64,000 bases of DNA from Vibrio amylolyticus (GCF_023145695.1 NZ_JAJHVV010000004.1:310001-374000); one strand, 5' to 3'; counted from the first letter of the stretch, positions 1 to 9,864 are shown. The notes: generated by a model not told the origin, from the sequence alone. Program-made: numbers and translations.

Positions 1-49
1 CATTTTTTAAAGCAGAGTCATCTTATTCAGAGGGACTTCTGGCTCACGC

Positions 50-529
50 TCAACACTTATCGTATTCAATCGAATTAATGAACCACTCTTTTTCGCCTTC
101 GGGGGTTTTGACAACAAACTCATCATCCACTTCTTTTTTAAGCAGAGCTCTCGCCATTGGAGAGTCAATCGAGATGTAACCTTTCGCATCACCATAAATC
201 TCTTCAGGGCCAACAATACGGAACCGCTTTACTTCACCCTCTTCATTTTCAATCTCTACCCACGCTCCGAAGAAAACCTTCCCTTCTTGCTGTGGGGAGT
301 AATCGACAATGGTCACATCAGGTAAGAATTTTCTAAGAAAACGAACGCGACGGTCTATTTGTCGCAGCAAACGCTTGTTGAAAGTGTAATCTGCATTTTC
401 AGAGCGATCGCCAAGACCTGCTGCCCAAGTGACTATTTTGGTGATTTCAGGTCGTTTTTCATGCCATAAATGATCATGTTCTTGTTTAAGTTTATTGTAA
501 CCTTCTCGGGTAATGAGCTTGGTTTTCAC
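50..529 (-). CDS. greB: Transcription elongation factor GreB
   Basis: GreB rescues backtracked RNA polymerase by stimulating cleavage of the nascent transcript through the secondary channel. The protein has the N-terminal coiled-coil with the conserved acidic tip (GDRSENADY, about residues 40-48) and the C-terminal FKBP-like domain with the GreA/GreB signature (SPMARALLKKEVDDE). I chose the GTG at 529 (159 residues; E. coli GreB has 158) because an AGAGGT ribosome site lies about 7 bases before it and VKTKLITREGY aligns with the E. coli start. An upstream in-frame GTG at 538 overlaps that ribosome site and is less likely. Identification is firm. Confidence 0.96.
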   Translation of the reverse strand: MKTKLITREGYNKLKQEHDHLWHEKRPEITKIVTWAAGLGDRSENADYTFNKRLLRQIDRRVRFLRKFLPDVTIVDYSPQQEGKVFFGAWVEIENEEGEVKRFRIVGPEEIYGDAKGYISIDSPMARALLKKEVDDEFVVKTPEGEKEWFINSIEYDKC

Positions 530-621
530 TTTTAGCACCTCTATTCGGGTTACTTATTTAACACCATTCAATTGTGGCTAATGTACAACATATATAAAGA
601 TTTACGACCTTCAAAAATAAA

Positions 622-650
622 ATCCCTGATTTGGACTGCAAATCAGGGAT
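622..650 (-). terminator. Rho-independent terminator after the protease-like gene
   Basis: Perfect 12-bp stem (ATCCCTGATTTG and its complement) with a 5-base loop, followed on the minus strand by a T-rich run (TTTTATTTTT). It lies 20 bases past the stop codon at 670 and separates that gene from greB. Confidence 0.85.
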
Positions 651-669
651 CGGGCCTGTTCGTTTAATC

Positions 670-2559
670 TTATTTTTTATCGGCGGGATCGTTACCTAAA
701 ATATAGTTTTCATCACTGCTCACAACAGCGCCATGCTTCAAGAAGTTTTTGCCTAAAATCATACTGTATTCAAATCGAGAGCGATCTTGTAGGTTCACTT
801 TCACTTCTTTCTCAAGGTCACCCAATTTCACTCGCATCTCAACCACTGGGCGAATGTTTGGTTTCTCACCCTTCTTGGCTTTAATACGCATGACATCAAT
901 TACGGGTTTGGTGAAGACTTTCTCATCGCCTTGGCTATTTTGATAAGTGAAGGTCACCATATCTTGGCCGTCTTTCTTAAAACGTTTGAGCTTAACCGCA
1001 TTCATCGAGCTCACATCCGCTCCCGTATCGAGCTTGGCAGGGAAAGACATACCACCCACTTGCACTGTCTCAATATGGCCTGCTTTAAACAAAGGCTCAG
1101 CTTCTAGCAAATGATCAGCACGAGCATTCACGAACACCCCACCCTTCGCCATTTTCTGCCCTAGGATGAAGTACGGGCGTTTCTCATCGCTATCTAGCGT
1201 ATCAATCGCGAATTCAAGCTCACGAACCTCACCTGCAATGGAAAGCTGCCCTATCACAACAGGCCTCGTGGTCTCTCCAACTCTAAGGTTCTTTTCTACT
1301 TTCTTTTTGACTTTCTGTTGCTCACCTTTCGAGTTTCTTAAAAAGAATTCAACGTAATCGTCTTTACCTTCTGTCACCTCAAAGCTGGCGACTTTCAATA
1401 AAGGCGTTTTCACCGAGAACGAAGGTTCAGCCTCAAGTTTAAAGCCGTCCAACAAGATGGTCTCTTGAGGCGAAATAACCAGAGGTTTTCTTGATTTTTC
1501 TACTTCAAGGAAGCTTTTCGCACCTTTACCTAGCAGGTCTTCAGCACTGGTATCAATCATGAACGATTCACTGATGGTATCGGTGCCCACTCGAAGTTGA
1601 GAGCTACTGCCTGAGCGATCTTTGAGATACACCAACCAATATTGAGTTGTCTTGCTGTCTAGCTGAACAGGAACGTAAACCAAAGGACGTTTATGGCCGC
1701 TAACTTTAAGCATACGAACCAATGGAAGTGTCATTTCTTTCTGTTCACCACCACTGCCAACCATATCGAATTTCACTTCATCGTTTTTCTGATCAACATC
1801 GATATTTTTTGCATGCAAAATGCTATAGCCATTGTTAAGTGAGAAACTCACGTTCAGCGGAACATCTGAGATAGAGACCGTCTCTTTTTTACCTACTACT
1901 TTGGCTTTTGGCTGCTCTTGAAGATAATCGTAACCGGCAAAAACCCAAGCGTTATCTTCCAAGAAGGTTTTACCAATCAGTACGGGCGCAGAGAAATTAC
2001 TTCTATCGGTCAGGTTTACATCGGTCTTCACTTCTGTCCCTGCGATACTCATAGGGATTTTTACTGTTGGGCGCAGTAAAGGCGTGCTGCTGGTACGGCT
2101 GCGAATCATGCTGACACGTTCTAGCGGCTCTTTAATGACGATCTCTTTGCCGTTATACGGGTGCTGAATCGTAAATGAGACTGTTGCCTTAAAGGGAGCA
2201 AAAACCTCTCCATCCCAGTCGAAATAGTCGAGCTCTTTGTCTTTCTCCACCTCTTCGACCAAGGCCATCATTAACTTTTCATCTTTCAGGTTTTTATAGT
2301 CAGGATGAGCGCTTGAAACGTGAATATTCTCAGCGTGCATAGATGTCGTGTCAGCGCCAGTATCTATCTTGCCAATAAAAGGGACACCTTCTAGCGCCTC
2401 AGATCCCGTCAGATAGACGTTTTCCGTACGACCCAATACCACTTTATCATCCAGTTCATAAGCTGGGCTTTGAGTCGTGAATGGAATATCAACCGCTAAA
2501 GATGAGTAAGAAAACAGAGATGTGCCTAACATGGCTATAACCAAAGAGATTTTTTTCAT
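670..2559 (-). CDS. Exported multi-domain RimK-associated retropepsin-like (ATP-dependent zinc protease family) protein
   Basis: 629 residues with an N-terminal signal peptide (MKKISLVIAMLGTSLFSYSS, likely cut after LAV), so probably periplasmic. The body appears to be four tandem copies of the retropepsin-like domain annotated as putative ATP-dependent zinc protease (RimK-associated). The first (about residues 40-212) and last (488-612) each keep an aspartic-protease-like DTGAD motif (D66 and D511), an arginine-proline strand (LLRP / NIRP) and a DRS...LIGK/ILGK block. The two middle units (about 225-335 and 350-480) keep the RP and the LKDRS- or FILG-like blocks but have lost the DTGA loop. 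Single-domain family members are about 150-180 residues. Whether it cleaves peptides is unknown. It is a single-gene unit with its own terminator. Confidence 0.8.
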   Translation of the reverse strand: MKKISLVIAMLGTSLFSYSSLAVDIPFTTQSPAYELDDKVVLGRTENVYLTGSEALEGVPFIGKIDTGADTTSMHAENIHVSSAHPDYKNLKDEKLMMALVEEVEKDKELDYFDWDGEVFAPFKATVSFTIQHPYNGKEIVIKEPLERVSMIRSRTSSTPLLRPTVKIPMSIAGTEVKTDVNLTDRSNFSAPVLIGKTFLEDNAWVFAGYDYLQEQPKAKVVGKKETVSISDVPLNVSFSLNNGYSILHAKNIDVDQKNDEVKFDMVGSGGEQKEMTLPLVRMLKVSGHKRPLVYVPVQLDSKTTQYWLVYLKDRSGSSSQLRVGTDTISESFMIDTSAEDLLGKGAKSFLEVEKSRKPLVISPQETILLDGFKLEAEPSFSVKTPLLKVASFEVTEGKDDYVEFFLRNSKGEQQKVKKKVEKNLRVGETTRPVVIGQLSIAGEVRELEFAIDTLDSDEKRPYFILGQKMAKGGVFVNARADHLLEAEPLFKAGHIETVQVGGMSFPAKLDTGADVSSMNAVKLKRFKKDGQDMVTFTYQNSQGDEKVFTKPVIDVMRIKAKKGEKPNIRPVVEMRVKLGDLEKEVKVNLQDRSRFEYSMILGKNFLKHGAVVSSDENYILGNDPADKK

Positions 2560-2838
2560 TATAGATTTCCGTAATTCAAGAGAACGCCCATCACTTTCGA
2601 GTCCATGAAAGTGGATAAGTTCGAGATACTCTATGTTTTGACATAATTTTAACCAAAATCGATCAAAAATCCTGCTTCGATGTGTTTTTTTGACAGCTGA
2701 CTTACAAATATATTGGAAAATCCACTGCTTACCCCAATATTAAGATAAATAGAAGTTGTTAGTGTCCACGTGTCGTTTGGATACAGTACATAAAGGTCCG
2801 TTGACCTATCCAATACTAGAACAAAAGAGAATTCTCAG

Positions 2839-5187
2839 ATGAGCCAAGCTATCTGCAACGCTATCGCACGCGAATTGAGTGTGCGCCCAGAGCAAGTTAT
2901 TGCTGCTGTTACCTTGATCGATGATGGTAATACCGTCCCTTTTATTGCACGTTACCGAAAAGAGGTCACTGGCGGGCTCGATGATACTCAATTGCGTAAC
3001 CTAGACAGCCGCTTATCGTACCTTCGCGAGCTAGGCGACAGACGAGAAACCATTTTAAAATCAATTCGTGACCAAGGTAAGTTAACGCCTGAACTAGAAA
3101 ACGAATTGAATCAAGCGGACAGCAAAACACGTTTAGAAGACCTTTACCTGCCATACAAACCAAAGCGTCGCACCAAAGGGCAAATCGCCATTGAAGCTGG
3201 GCTGGAACCGCTTGCCGATATCTTGTGGTTAACTCCCCAAACAGAACCTGAGTCAGAAGCCACAAAATACCTGAATACAGAAAATGGCATTAACGATACC
3301 AAAGCAGCGCTTGATGGTGCTCGCGCTATCGTCATGGAACGCATTGCCGAAGACGCGAATTTATTGGAAAAAATTCGCCAGTACCTCACTCGTAATGCAG
3401 AGCTAGTTTCACGCGTTGTAACCGGTAAAGAGCAACAAGGTGAGAAATTTAAAGACTACTTTGAACATAATGAGCTACTCAGCAAGGTCCCTTCTCACCG
3501 TGCATTAGCAATGCTTCGAGGACGAAACGAAGGTTTTCTTAGTATCTCGATGAACGCCGACCCTGCGCAAGAAGAGAGCGTTCGACAATCTTATTGTGAA
3601 ACCATCATTACCGATCACTACGGTATTAACCTTAGCAGTGCTCCGGCCGATGCTTGGCGCAAACAAGTGGTTAGTTGGGCATGGCGCATTAAGGTATCCA
3701 TGCACATGGAAACCGAGTTGATGGGCGTATTGAAAGAGCGTTCTGAAGTCGAAGCCATTGAGGTTTTTGCCACCAACCTAAAAGATCTGTTAATGGCCGC
3801 GCCTGCTGGCCCTAAAGCAACATTGGGTCTCGACCCTGGTCTGCGTACCGGCTCTAAAATTGCGGTGGTTGATGCCACTGGTAAGGTACTAGCGACTGAC
3901 ACCATCTACCCTCACCCGCCGCAAAAGCAATATGACAAATCTGCGCATACGGTTGAGCAACTGGTTAAGAAATACAACGTTGATTTAATCGCCATTGGTA
4001 ACGGTACCGCCTCTCGTGAAACCGATAGCTTTGTTGCAGACGTGATTAAGCGTGGTAGCTTGAAAGTACAAAAGATTACTGTCAGTGAAGCGGGAGCATC
4101 AGTTTACTCGGCATCAGAGCTTGCTGCGAATGAGTTTCCAAATATGGATGTTTCGCTACGTGGCGCAGTCTCTATTGCTCGTCGCCTGCAAGATCCATTG
4201 GCAGAGCTAGTGAAAATTGATCCGAAATCGATTGGTGTGGGTCAATATCAGCATGATGTGGGTCAATCCATGCTGGCGAAGCGTCTTGACGCAGTAGTCG
4301 AAGATTGTGTAAACGCCGTGGGCGTTGATGTTAATACCGCCTCTGCGGCACTACTGACTCGCGTTGCGGGATTAAGCACGACGATTGCGCAAAACATCGT
4401 CGATTACCGTGACACCAACGGCCGCTTTGAAGCACGTACCACATTGAAAAAAGTCGCTCGACTTGGGCCTAAAGCGTTTGAGCAGTGTGCTGGATTCCTA
4501 CGAATCATGGATGGTAAAAACCCTCTTGATGCGTCTGCCGTTCACCCTGAAGCTTACCCTGTGGTTAAAGCGATTTCAGACAAAAACAGCACCGCCGTTA
4601 AAGCCTTAATTGGTAACAGCGATTTTTTACGTAACCTCCGCGCAAGTGAATACACCAGTGAAAGCTTCGGTGTTCCAACGGTAACTGACATTATCAAAGA
4701 GCTAGACAAACCGGGTCGAGATCCACGTCCTGAGTTTAAAACAGCAAGCTTTGCCGATGGCGTGACGAAAGTGTCAGATTTGGAAATCGGCATGGTTCTA
4801 GAAGGCGTGGTCTCTAACGTCGCTAATTTTGGTGCATTTGTGGACATTGGTGTTCACCAAGATGGCTTGGTACATATCTCAGCATTGACCGATCGCTTTG
4901 TCGCCGATCCTCGTGAAGTAGTAAAAGCAGGTGATATCGTCAAAGTGAAAGTAATGGAAGTGGATGAGCAGCGTAAGCGTATTGCTCTGACTATGCGTTT
5001 GAGCGATGAGCCCGGTCAAGACAATCGCCCACAACGTTCAAGCTCAGCTAAACCAAATCACACTAATGGTCGTAATAATCCGTCTCGCTCTGACTCTCGT
5101 CATCAGAATCAGCGCCAGAACAATGACCTCTCTGGTGGTGCAATGGGTGGCGCCTTTGCCGCTGCGTTTGCGAAAGCAAAAAAATAG
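2839..5187 (+). CDS. tex: Transcription accessory protein Tex (S1 RNA-binding)
   Basis: Tex is a cytoplasmic nucleic-acid-binding protein related to eukaryotic Spt6 that affects transcription and stress tolerance. Over 782 residues it shows an N-terminal helical Tex-N region, a YqgF/RNase H-like domain starting near residue 326 ([17 protein letters not shown]), a helix-hairpin-helix region near 490-560 ([18 protein letters not shown]), and a C-terminal S1 domain at about 652-722 ([17 protein letters not shown]). A polar low-complexity tail rich in N, Q, R and S follows and ends in an alanine-rich [13 protein letters not shown]. Upstream (2560-2838) is a divergent intergenic space shared with the protease-like gene. 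A terminator follows. Confidence 0.97.
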   Translation: MSQAICNAIARELSVRPEQVIAAVTLIDDGNTVPFIARYRKEVTGGLDDTQLRNLDSRLSYLRELGDRRETILKSIRDQGKLTPELENELNQADSKTRLEDLYLPYKPKRRTKGQIAIEAGLEPLADILWLTPQTEPESEATKYLNTENGINDTKAALDGARAIVMERIAEDANLLEKIRQYLTRNAELVSRVVTGKEQQGEKFKDYFEHNELLSKVPSHRALAMLRGRNEGFLSISMNADPAQEESVRQSYCETIITDHYGINLSSAPADAWRKQVVSWAWRIKVSMHMETELMGVLKERSEVEAIEVFATNLKDLLMAAPAGPKATLGLDPGLRTGSKIAVVDATGKVLATDTIYPHPPQKQYDKSAHTVEQLVKKYNVDLIAIGNGTASRETDSFVADVIKRGSLKVQKITVSEAGASVYSASELAANEFPNMDVSLRGAVSIARRLQDPLAELVKIDPKSIGVGQYQHDVGQSMLAKRLDAVVEDCVNAVGVDVNTASAALLTRVAGLSTTIAQNIVDYRDTNGRFEARTTLKKVARLGPKAFEQCAGFLRIMDGKNPLDASAVHPEAYPVVKAISDKNSTAVKALIGNSDFLRNLRASEYTSESFGVPTVTDIIKELDKPGRDPRPEFKTASFADGVTKVSDLEIGMVLEGVVSNVANFGAFVDIGVHQDGLVHISALTDRFVADPREVVKAGDIVKVKVMEVDEQRKRIALTMRLSDEPGQDNRPQRSSSAKPNHTNGRNNPSRSDSRHQNQRQNNDLSGGAMGGAFAAAFAKAKK

Positions 5188-5211
5188 TCACCATAACTAT
5201 ACGCTAGAGAA

Positions 5212-5241
5212 AAAAATACCCACTCAATAGTGGGTATTTTT
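5212..5241. terminator. Bidirectional terminator between tex and the 5302 gene
   Basis: AAAAATACCCACT, loop CAAT, then its complement AGTGGGTATTTTT. Poly-A and poly-T tracts on both sides allow termination of tex (+) and of the convergent minus-strand gene. Confidence 0.85.
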
Positions 5242-5301
5242 ATAGATAGCGATAAACACGTGAATACAACAAGTAACGATAGCCATGTTTAATACCCGTG
5301 T

Positions 5302-5772
5302 TTACAACACCGCTATAACCTCAGACGGTACGTTAGGGGCAACTGCGTGACCGTAATGATATTTTATTACTGTTCGCCGTTTTGCCATCTGTCCCTCAGT
5401 TATCGCTGCATCAACAATGTGCTTAGGTAACTTAAATCGCATTGCGTAGCCTTTGCCTTGCTTTTCGCTGTAAGTTTTTAAAGCGATCAAGCTAAATAGA
5501 CGCTCTAATACGCTTTTGGGCTCTTCATTATGCGGCTCAGCAATATCGCCATCGTCATCCATGTCGTAATCAGGATGCTCTGACGGGTCCCATGAGGATC
5601 GCCTTCGCCGTTTATCGTCAGCTTTTAACTTACGCTCTGCGTTCGACTTCACTAACTCTGCGGTCGGTACAACAGGTTCGCGAATTTTATTGTCTCGCGC
5701 AGCCTGCTCCGTTTGCACATTAACTGATGGGGCGATAAGTGGCACACTAACGTTAGTCGGTGACACAATCAT
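5302..5772 (-). CDS. Conserved hypothetical protein, charged N-terminal half
   Basis: 156 residues of unknown function. A perfect AAGGAGGT ribosome site lies 9 bases before the ATG at 5772, so translation starts there; an in-frame ATG at 5793 lies upstream of that site. The protein is cytoplasmic by appearance, with no signal peptide or membrane segment. It has a very basic stretch (KADDKRRRRSSWDPSEHPDY), then an acidic patch (DMDDDGDIAE), then a helical LERLFSLIALKTY block and a basic C-terminus. I recall proteins of this kind between tex and bioH in other vibrios, sometimes labelled 'ATP-dependent Lon protease', but no ATPase or Ser-Lys dyad is visible, so I do not accept that name. Its 3' end converges with tex. 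Confidence 0.75.
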   Translation of the reverse strand: MIVSPTNVSVPLIAPSVNVQTEQAARDNKIREPVVPTAELVKSNAERKLKADDKRRRRSSWDPSEHPDYDMDDDGDIAEPHNEEPKSVLERLFSLIALKTYSEKQGKGYAMRFKLPKHIVDAAITEGQMAKRRTVIKYHYGHAVAPNVPSEVIAVL

Positions 5773-5906
5773 AGCCAAATACCTCCTTGGCATCGCCCAA
5801 CCCGATAATGCTTTTCGTATTGTCAGCTATATTGGGTTAAATAACTTATCGGCTAAGGTGGTTAAATATTTAGCAGTATTTGAGCGATTTCACTCAAAAG
5901 TGCCAA

Positions 5907-6674
5907 TTATTTTTCGCCAAAAGCGACAATTTGATGACAGAAGGCATCCAGTTCGGTCATGAAGGGCGCGTGAGACGACTGGCTAAAGACATACTGCTGA
6001 GTCTCTGGAAGGTGTTTTTCAACATCCGTTGCGACCTTAATCGGCACCAAACCATCTAACCGACCATAAAGCCTCAACATCGGCACAGAAAGCGTTTCTA
6101 ACTGGGGGCGTAAATCGACATTCGCCAGCATAGCTAGCCCAGCGAGTAACGACTCGGGATTTGGTGTTGGGCGCGACAATACGGCTTTTTTAAGCTGCTT
6201 TACATCTTGTCTTGCTGATGGGCTACCCATCGCCTGCAGTGCCATAAAGCGTTCAATCGTGGTTTGGAAATCTTCGACCAGTTGATCAGTAAATGCATCC
6301 AGAACTTTCGGTTGAATGCCACGCCAATGTCTATCCGCTGCGAACTTAGGAGAGCTTGCTACGGTAATAAGCTTACTCACTCGTTCACTGTGATTAAGCG
6401 CCATGTGTGTTGCCACTAAGCCACCTAATGACCACCCTAGCCAAATGGCCTGCTCAGGCGCCTCTTCAAGTAGACTCAGAGCAATCTCTTCAAGCGTCGA
6501 TGCGTGCAAATGTGCGCTATGACCATAGCCGGGTAGATCAACCACATGAACCCGATAATGTTGATTGAGTGCCTCAACGGTTTGATCCCAAACCGCGCCG
6601 TTCATTCCCCAACCATGCAGCAATACAAGGTCATTCCCCTGCCCTGAAACTTGCCAATGCAAAGCGTTATCCAT
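5907..6674 (-). CDS. bioH: Pimeloyl-[acyl-carrier protein] methyl ester esterase BioH
   Basis: An alpha/beta hydrolase that removes the methyl group from pimeloyl-ACP methyl ester, ending the BioC/BioH route to the biotin precursor. The oxyanion motif LLHGWGMNG, the nucleophile elbow GWSLGG (Ser82), Asp207 (GRLDG) and His235 (SSHAPF) form a complete triad at exactly the E. coli residue numbers if translation starts at the ATG at 6674. A GTG two codons upstream (6680) is also possible. It is transcribed divergently from comF, which is a common arrangement in gammaproteobacteria. Confidence 0.95.
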   Translation of the reverse strand: MDNALHWQVSGQGNDLVLLHGWGMNGAVWDQTVEALNQHYRVHVVDLPGYGHSAHLHASTLEEIALSLLEEAPEQAIWLGWSLGGLVATHMALNHSERVSKLITVASSPKFAADRHWRGIQPKVLDAFTDQLVEDFQTTIERFMALQAMGSPSARQDVKQLKKAVLSRPTPNPESLLAGLAMLANVDLRPQLETLSVPMLRLYGRLDGLVPIKVATDVEKHLPETQQYVFSQSSHAPFMTELDAFCHQIVAFGEK

Positions 6675-6691
6675 GCTCACTCTCTCTATTC

Positions 6692-6720
6692 AACGTGACG
6701 TACTCAATTCATGTCACGTT
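6692..6720. promoter_or_regulatory. 8-bp inverted repeat in the bioH leader
   Basis: AACGTGAC at 6692-6699 and its perfect complement GTCACGTT at 6713-6720, separated by 13 bases, lie 18-46 bases upstream of the bioH start codon. A further TGTCAC lies at 6731-6736. It does not resemble the BirA operator. It could be an operator or an RNA hairpin; no function is known. Confidence 0.4.
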
Positions 6721-6821
6721 TTGTACTTAATGTCACAATATACCCGACTAAAAACAGCCTGTTGGTGTGGCTGTTCCGCGCATTATAAGGATTAAACTCT
6801 TCCTATAGAAAAGCTTGGCTT

Positions 6822-7550
6822 ATGGTATCCGATTGGCTACAAAAAAACATGCGCCGTTACTTAGGCTGCGACTGCGATTTATGCAGCCTTCCTATCAACT
6901 TCACCCACAGTACCCTCACTGATTATCCAAATACTATTTGGTGCCATAGCTGCCTTGAACTATTTACACCAACACCACGCTGCCTACGTTGCGGGTTGAA
7001 GACTCTTACAATCACACCTCAATGCGGAGAGTGCCTTCGTCGCCCACCACTTTGGTCTCGGCTTTATTGCGTTGGGGATTATCAACCACCCCTTTCCCAC
7101 TATATCCATCAATTTAAGTATCAAAAGCAGTTTTGGCTTGCTAAACCACTGATTGCTCAACTTAATCAGAACATTGACAAAAAACCAGAACTCATTACCT
7201 ACGTTCCACTGCATTGGAAGCGCTACCTTCATCGGGGATTCAATCAAAGTGAGCTGCTAGCCACACAGCTCAGTCGTACACTAAAAGTTCCGATCTCTAA
7301 TACCCTATTTACTCGGACGAAAAGCACCCCACAACAGAACGGACTCAATAAACAGCTTCGACAACAAAATCTTAGAAAGGCCTTTCGACTTAACCACCCA
7401 CTAAAACAGAAACACATTGCGATTATTGATGATGTCGTCACTACAGGCAGTACAACCCATCATTTATGTAAATTACTACTTGAAGCGGGCGTCGAAAAGA
7501 TTGATATTTATTGTATCTGCCGCACTCCAGAAACCGACAACACAATCTAA
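6822..7550 (+). CDS. comF: ComF family protein (phosphoribosyltransferase-like)
   Basis: 242 residues related to competence protein ComF/GntX, required for DNA uptake or its later steps in several naturally competent bacteria. The N-terminus carries cysteine pairs typical of the family's zinc-ribbon (CDCDLC, CHSC, CLRC, CGEC, about residues 17-75). The C-terminal part has the PRPP-binding loop IAIIDDVVTTGST near residue 200. No clear ribosome site precedes the ATG. The gene is divergent from bioH and lies 91 bases before nfuA. Confidence 0.93.
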   Translation: MVSDWLQKNMRRYLGCDCDLCSLPINFTHSTLTDYPNTIWCHSCLELFTPTPRCLRCGLKTLTITPQCGECLRRPPLWSRLYCVGDYQPPLSHYIHQFKYQKQFWLAKPLIAQLNQNIDKKPELITYVPLHWKRYLHRGFNQSELLATQLSRTLKVPISNTLFTRTKSTPQQNGLNKQLRQQNLRKAFRLNHPLKQKHIAIIDDVVTTGSTTHHLCKLLLEAGVEKIDIYCICRTPETDNTI

Positions 7551-7641
7551 AGCGAAGAGATTTCATTTTAGCTCTAGAAATTAGATTTCTCAGGAGTAGA
7601 ATGGCGTATAAATAGTTTACAAAATTACTCAGGTATTCGTC

Positions 7642-8229
7642 GTGTCAAACACTATTACTATTACAGAAACAGCGCAAACTCACTTCGGTGGCTTACTTAG
7701 CCAACAACCTGAAGGAACTAATATTCGCGTATTTGTTGTTAACCCTGGAACTCAAAATGCAGAGTGTGGCGTTTCTTACTGCCCACCTGAAGCCGTGGAA
7801 GCAACAGATACTGAACTAAAATTTGAAACGTTCTCTGCCTTTATTGATGAGCTAAGCTTGCCATTTTTGGAAGATGCAGAAGTCGATTTCGTCACAGACA
7901 AAATGGGCTCTCAGCTCACACTTAAAGCGCCAAATGCGAAAATGCGTAAAGTGGCTGATGACGCCTCTCTCATTGAGCGTGTTGAATACGCTATTCAAAC
8001 TCAAGTTAACCCGCAACTGGCCGGTCACGGTGGTCACGTTAGCCTAGTTGAAATCACCGATGATGGTGTTGCTATCGTTGCCTTTGGTGGCGGTTGTAAT
8101 GGTTGTTCAATGGTTGATGTCACGCTAAAAGAAGGCATCGAAAAAGAGCTTCTTCAGCAATTTGAAGGCGAGCTAACGGCAGTACGTGATGCGACAGAGC
8201 ATGACCGTGGTGAGCACTCTTACTACTAA
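7642..8229 (+). CDS. nfuA: Fe-S cluster carrier protein NfuA
   Basis: NfuA carries 4Fe-4S clusters and delivers them to target apoproteins, mainly under oxidative stress or iron limitation. The N-terminal degenerate A-type scaffold domain is followed by a Nfu domain with the cluster-binding pair Cys152-X2-Cys155 ([13 protein letters not shown]). The length of 195 residues is close to the 191 of E. coli. The start codon is GTG. The bioH-comF-nfuA neighbourhood is well conserved. A terminator follows directly. Confidence 0.97.
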   Translation: MSNTITITETAQTHFGGLLSQQPEGTNIRVFVVNPGTQNAECGVSYCPPEAVEATDTELKFETFSAFIDELSLPFLEDAEVDFVTDKMGSQLTLKAPNAKMRKVADDASLIERVEYAIQTQVNPQLAGHGGHVSLVEITDDGVAIVAFGGGCNGCSMVDVTLKEGIEKELLQQFEGELTAVRDATEHDRGEHSYY

Positions 8230-8246
8230 GCAGTAATGATGAAACG

Positions 8247-8275
8247 AAGCCGATGTGAATACGTCGGCTTTTTTG
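8247..8275 (+). terminator. Rho-independent terminator after nfuA
   Basis: Stem AAGCCGATGT / ACGTCGGCTT (one G-T wobble) with a 4-base loop, followed by TTTTTTG. Confidence 0.85.
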
Positions 8276-8390
8276 TCTTAATTTCAATACTTTGATTTAC
8301 CTCCAAAGGATCGCTTTTCAACTGGGTTGGTAATTTCATATATTAAAGCCTGTGGATCTTTCACTCTAATCACTCAACGGAGCGAGCAAC

Positions 8391-8939
8391 ATGACAACAC
8401 TAAGCCCACCGACCATTCTAGCGATACGTTCGGTTGCTCAATCTAAATTATTCACCATCGAATCTCTCGACCTTCGTTTTAGTAATGGTGTCGAGCGTAC
8501 TTATGAACGCATGAAGCCAAGCGGTCGTCATGCTGTCATGATGGTGCCAATCACTGAGCAAGGCGACTTGTTATTGGTGCGAGAATACGCAGCAGGAACA
8601 GAACGCTATGAACTGGGTTTTCCAAAAGGTCTGATTGATCCTGGTGAGTCAGACGAAGAAGCAGCAAACCGAGAGCTAAAAGAAGAGATCGGATTTGGTG
8701 CTCGCAAATTAACACCATTAAAGAGAGTGGTTTTAGCGCCCTCTTATTTTTCCAGCCAAATGACCCTATTCGTCGCACAGGATCTATACTCAGAGAAGCT
8801 AGAGGGTGATGAACCTGAACCGTTGGAAGTGGTACGTTGGCCATTAGCCCAAGCTGAAGAGTTAGTGACTCATTTAGATTTTAGCGAAGCACGCAGTATC
8901 ACCGCTTTGCTGCTTGCTCTGAAGCATTTAAAAAAATAA
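8391..8939 (+). CDS. nudE: ADP compounds hydrolase NudE (Nudix)
   Basis: A Nudix hydrolase acting on adenosine-containing dinucleotides such as Ap3A, ADP-ribose and NADH. The complete Nudix box runs from about residue 80 to 102 (G80, E86, then RELKEEIGF), so it should be catalytically active. The length of 182 residues is usual for NudE. It sits 25 bases upstream of cysQ, probably in one unit. As in E. coli, nudE and cysQ both act on adenine nucleotides. Confidence 0.94.
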   Translation: MTTLSPPTILAIRSVAQSKLFTIESLDLRFSNGVERTYERMKPSGRHAVMMVPITEQGDLLLVREYAAGTERYELGFPKGLIDPGESDEEAANRELKEEIGFGARKLTPLKRVVLAPSYFSSQMTLFVAQDLYSEKLEGDEPEPLEVVRWPLAQAEELVTHLDFSEARSITALLLALKHLKK

Positions 8940-8964
8940 TAATCTCAGAGTCTTAGGAAATATT

Positions 8965-9813
8965 ATGTCGACAGAAAAAGACTTATCTCATCTAGTGCCC
9001 TCCGTTATTGAGATCGCTCGCTCTGCAGGGCAGCTCATCCTCGATATTTATGAAACCAAACAATACGAAGCTTACGTAAAAAGTGACGAAACCCCTGTCA
9101 CTAGTGCCGATATTGCCGCACATAAGCTGATTACCAAGCGCTTAACCGAGTTAACGCCTGATATTCCAGTGCTCTCTGAAGAAGCCGCGGATATTAGCTT
9201 AGACAAACGCGCTGAGTGGGATCGTTACTGGTTGGTAGATCCTCTTGATGGTACTCAAGAGTTCATTGCTCGAAGTGGTGACTTCGCGACGATTATCGCT
9301 CTAATTGAAAATAACAAACCGATCATGGGTGTCTGTTACGGCCCTGTGTCTGGTGTCACCTACTACGCCTATAGCGGTCAAGGCGCGTGGAAAATCCCCG
9401 CCTTAAATGAAGCGCCTAATATGGCGAATGCCGTGAAGATAGAGACTCATAAGCATGAACCTGGGCAAAAGCAGCCCATTGGGATCGCCATTAGCCGACG
9501 CCAAGATATTAATCGCATTACTGGGCGCATGAGCAGTGCCTGGAACTATGACCTAGTACCACTGGGTTCTGCTGCACTGAAAGCGTGTTTGGTCGCCGAA
9601 GGCGCTGTAGATTGTTATCTACGAATAGGTCCAACCGGTGAATGGGATACCGCGGCTACTCAATGTATTGTTGAAGAGGCAGGAGGGCGTATCTTGAGTA
9701 CTCAGTTAGAGCCACTCTCCTACAACGAACGTGAGACGCTCGAAAATCCAAACTTTATTGTACTTGGCGATGAAGGGCTTCCGTGGGATGAGATCTTAAA
9801 AGTCAAAGACTAG
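8965..9813 (+). CDS. cysQ: 3'(2'),5'-bisphosphate nucleotidase CysQ
   Basis: A Mg-dependent phosphatase of the inositol monophosphatase superfamily that hydrolyses 3'-phosphoadenosine 5'-phosphate, a by-product of sulfate assimilation. Metal-binding motifs are visible: DETPVTSADIAAH (41-53), SEE (71-73), WLVDPLDGTQEF (89-100) and GEWDTAATQ (near 228). The 282-residue length is somewhat longer than the 246 of E. coli. A good AGGAA ribosome site precedes the ATG. A strong terminator separates it from the convergent gsp operon. Confidence 0.94.
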   Translation: MSTEKDLSHLVPSVIEIARSAGQLILDIYETKQYEAYVKSDETPVTSADIAAHKLITKRLTELTPDIPVLSEEAADISLDKRAEWDRYWLVDPLDGTQEFIARSGDFATIIALIENNKPIMGVCYGPVSGVTYYAYSGQGAWKIPALNEAPNMANAVKIETHKHEPGQKQPIGIAISRRQDINRITGRMSSAWNYDLVPLGSAALKACLVAEGAVDCYLRIGPTGEWDTAATQCIVEEAGGRILSTQLEPLSYNERETLENPNFIVLGDEGLPWDEILKVKD

Positions 9814-9864
9814 CGGTTAATCTACGCACACTGTCGCATTCTCTATAAACAAAGCGAATAAATC

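Noticed and set aside
5302..5772. Annotation as an ATP-dependent Lon protease
   Set aside because: No Walker motif or Ser-Lys protease dyad is visible in 156 residues.
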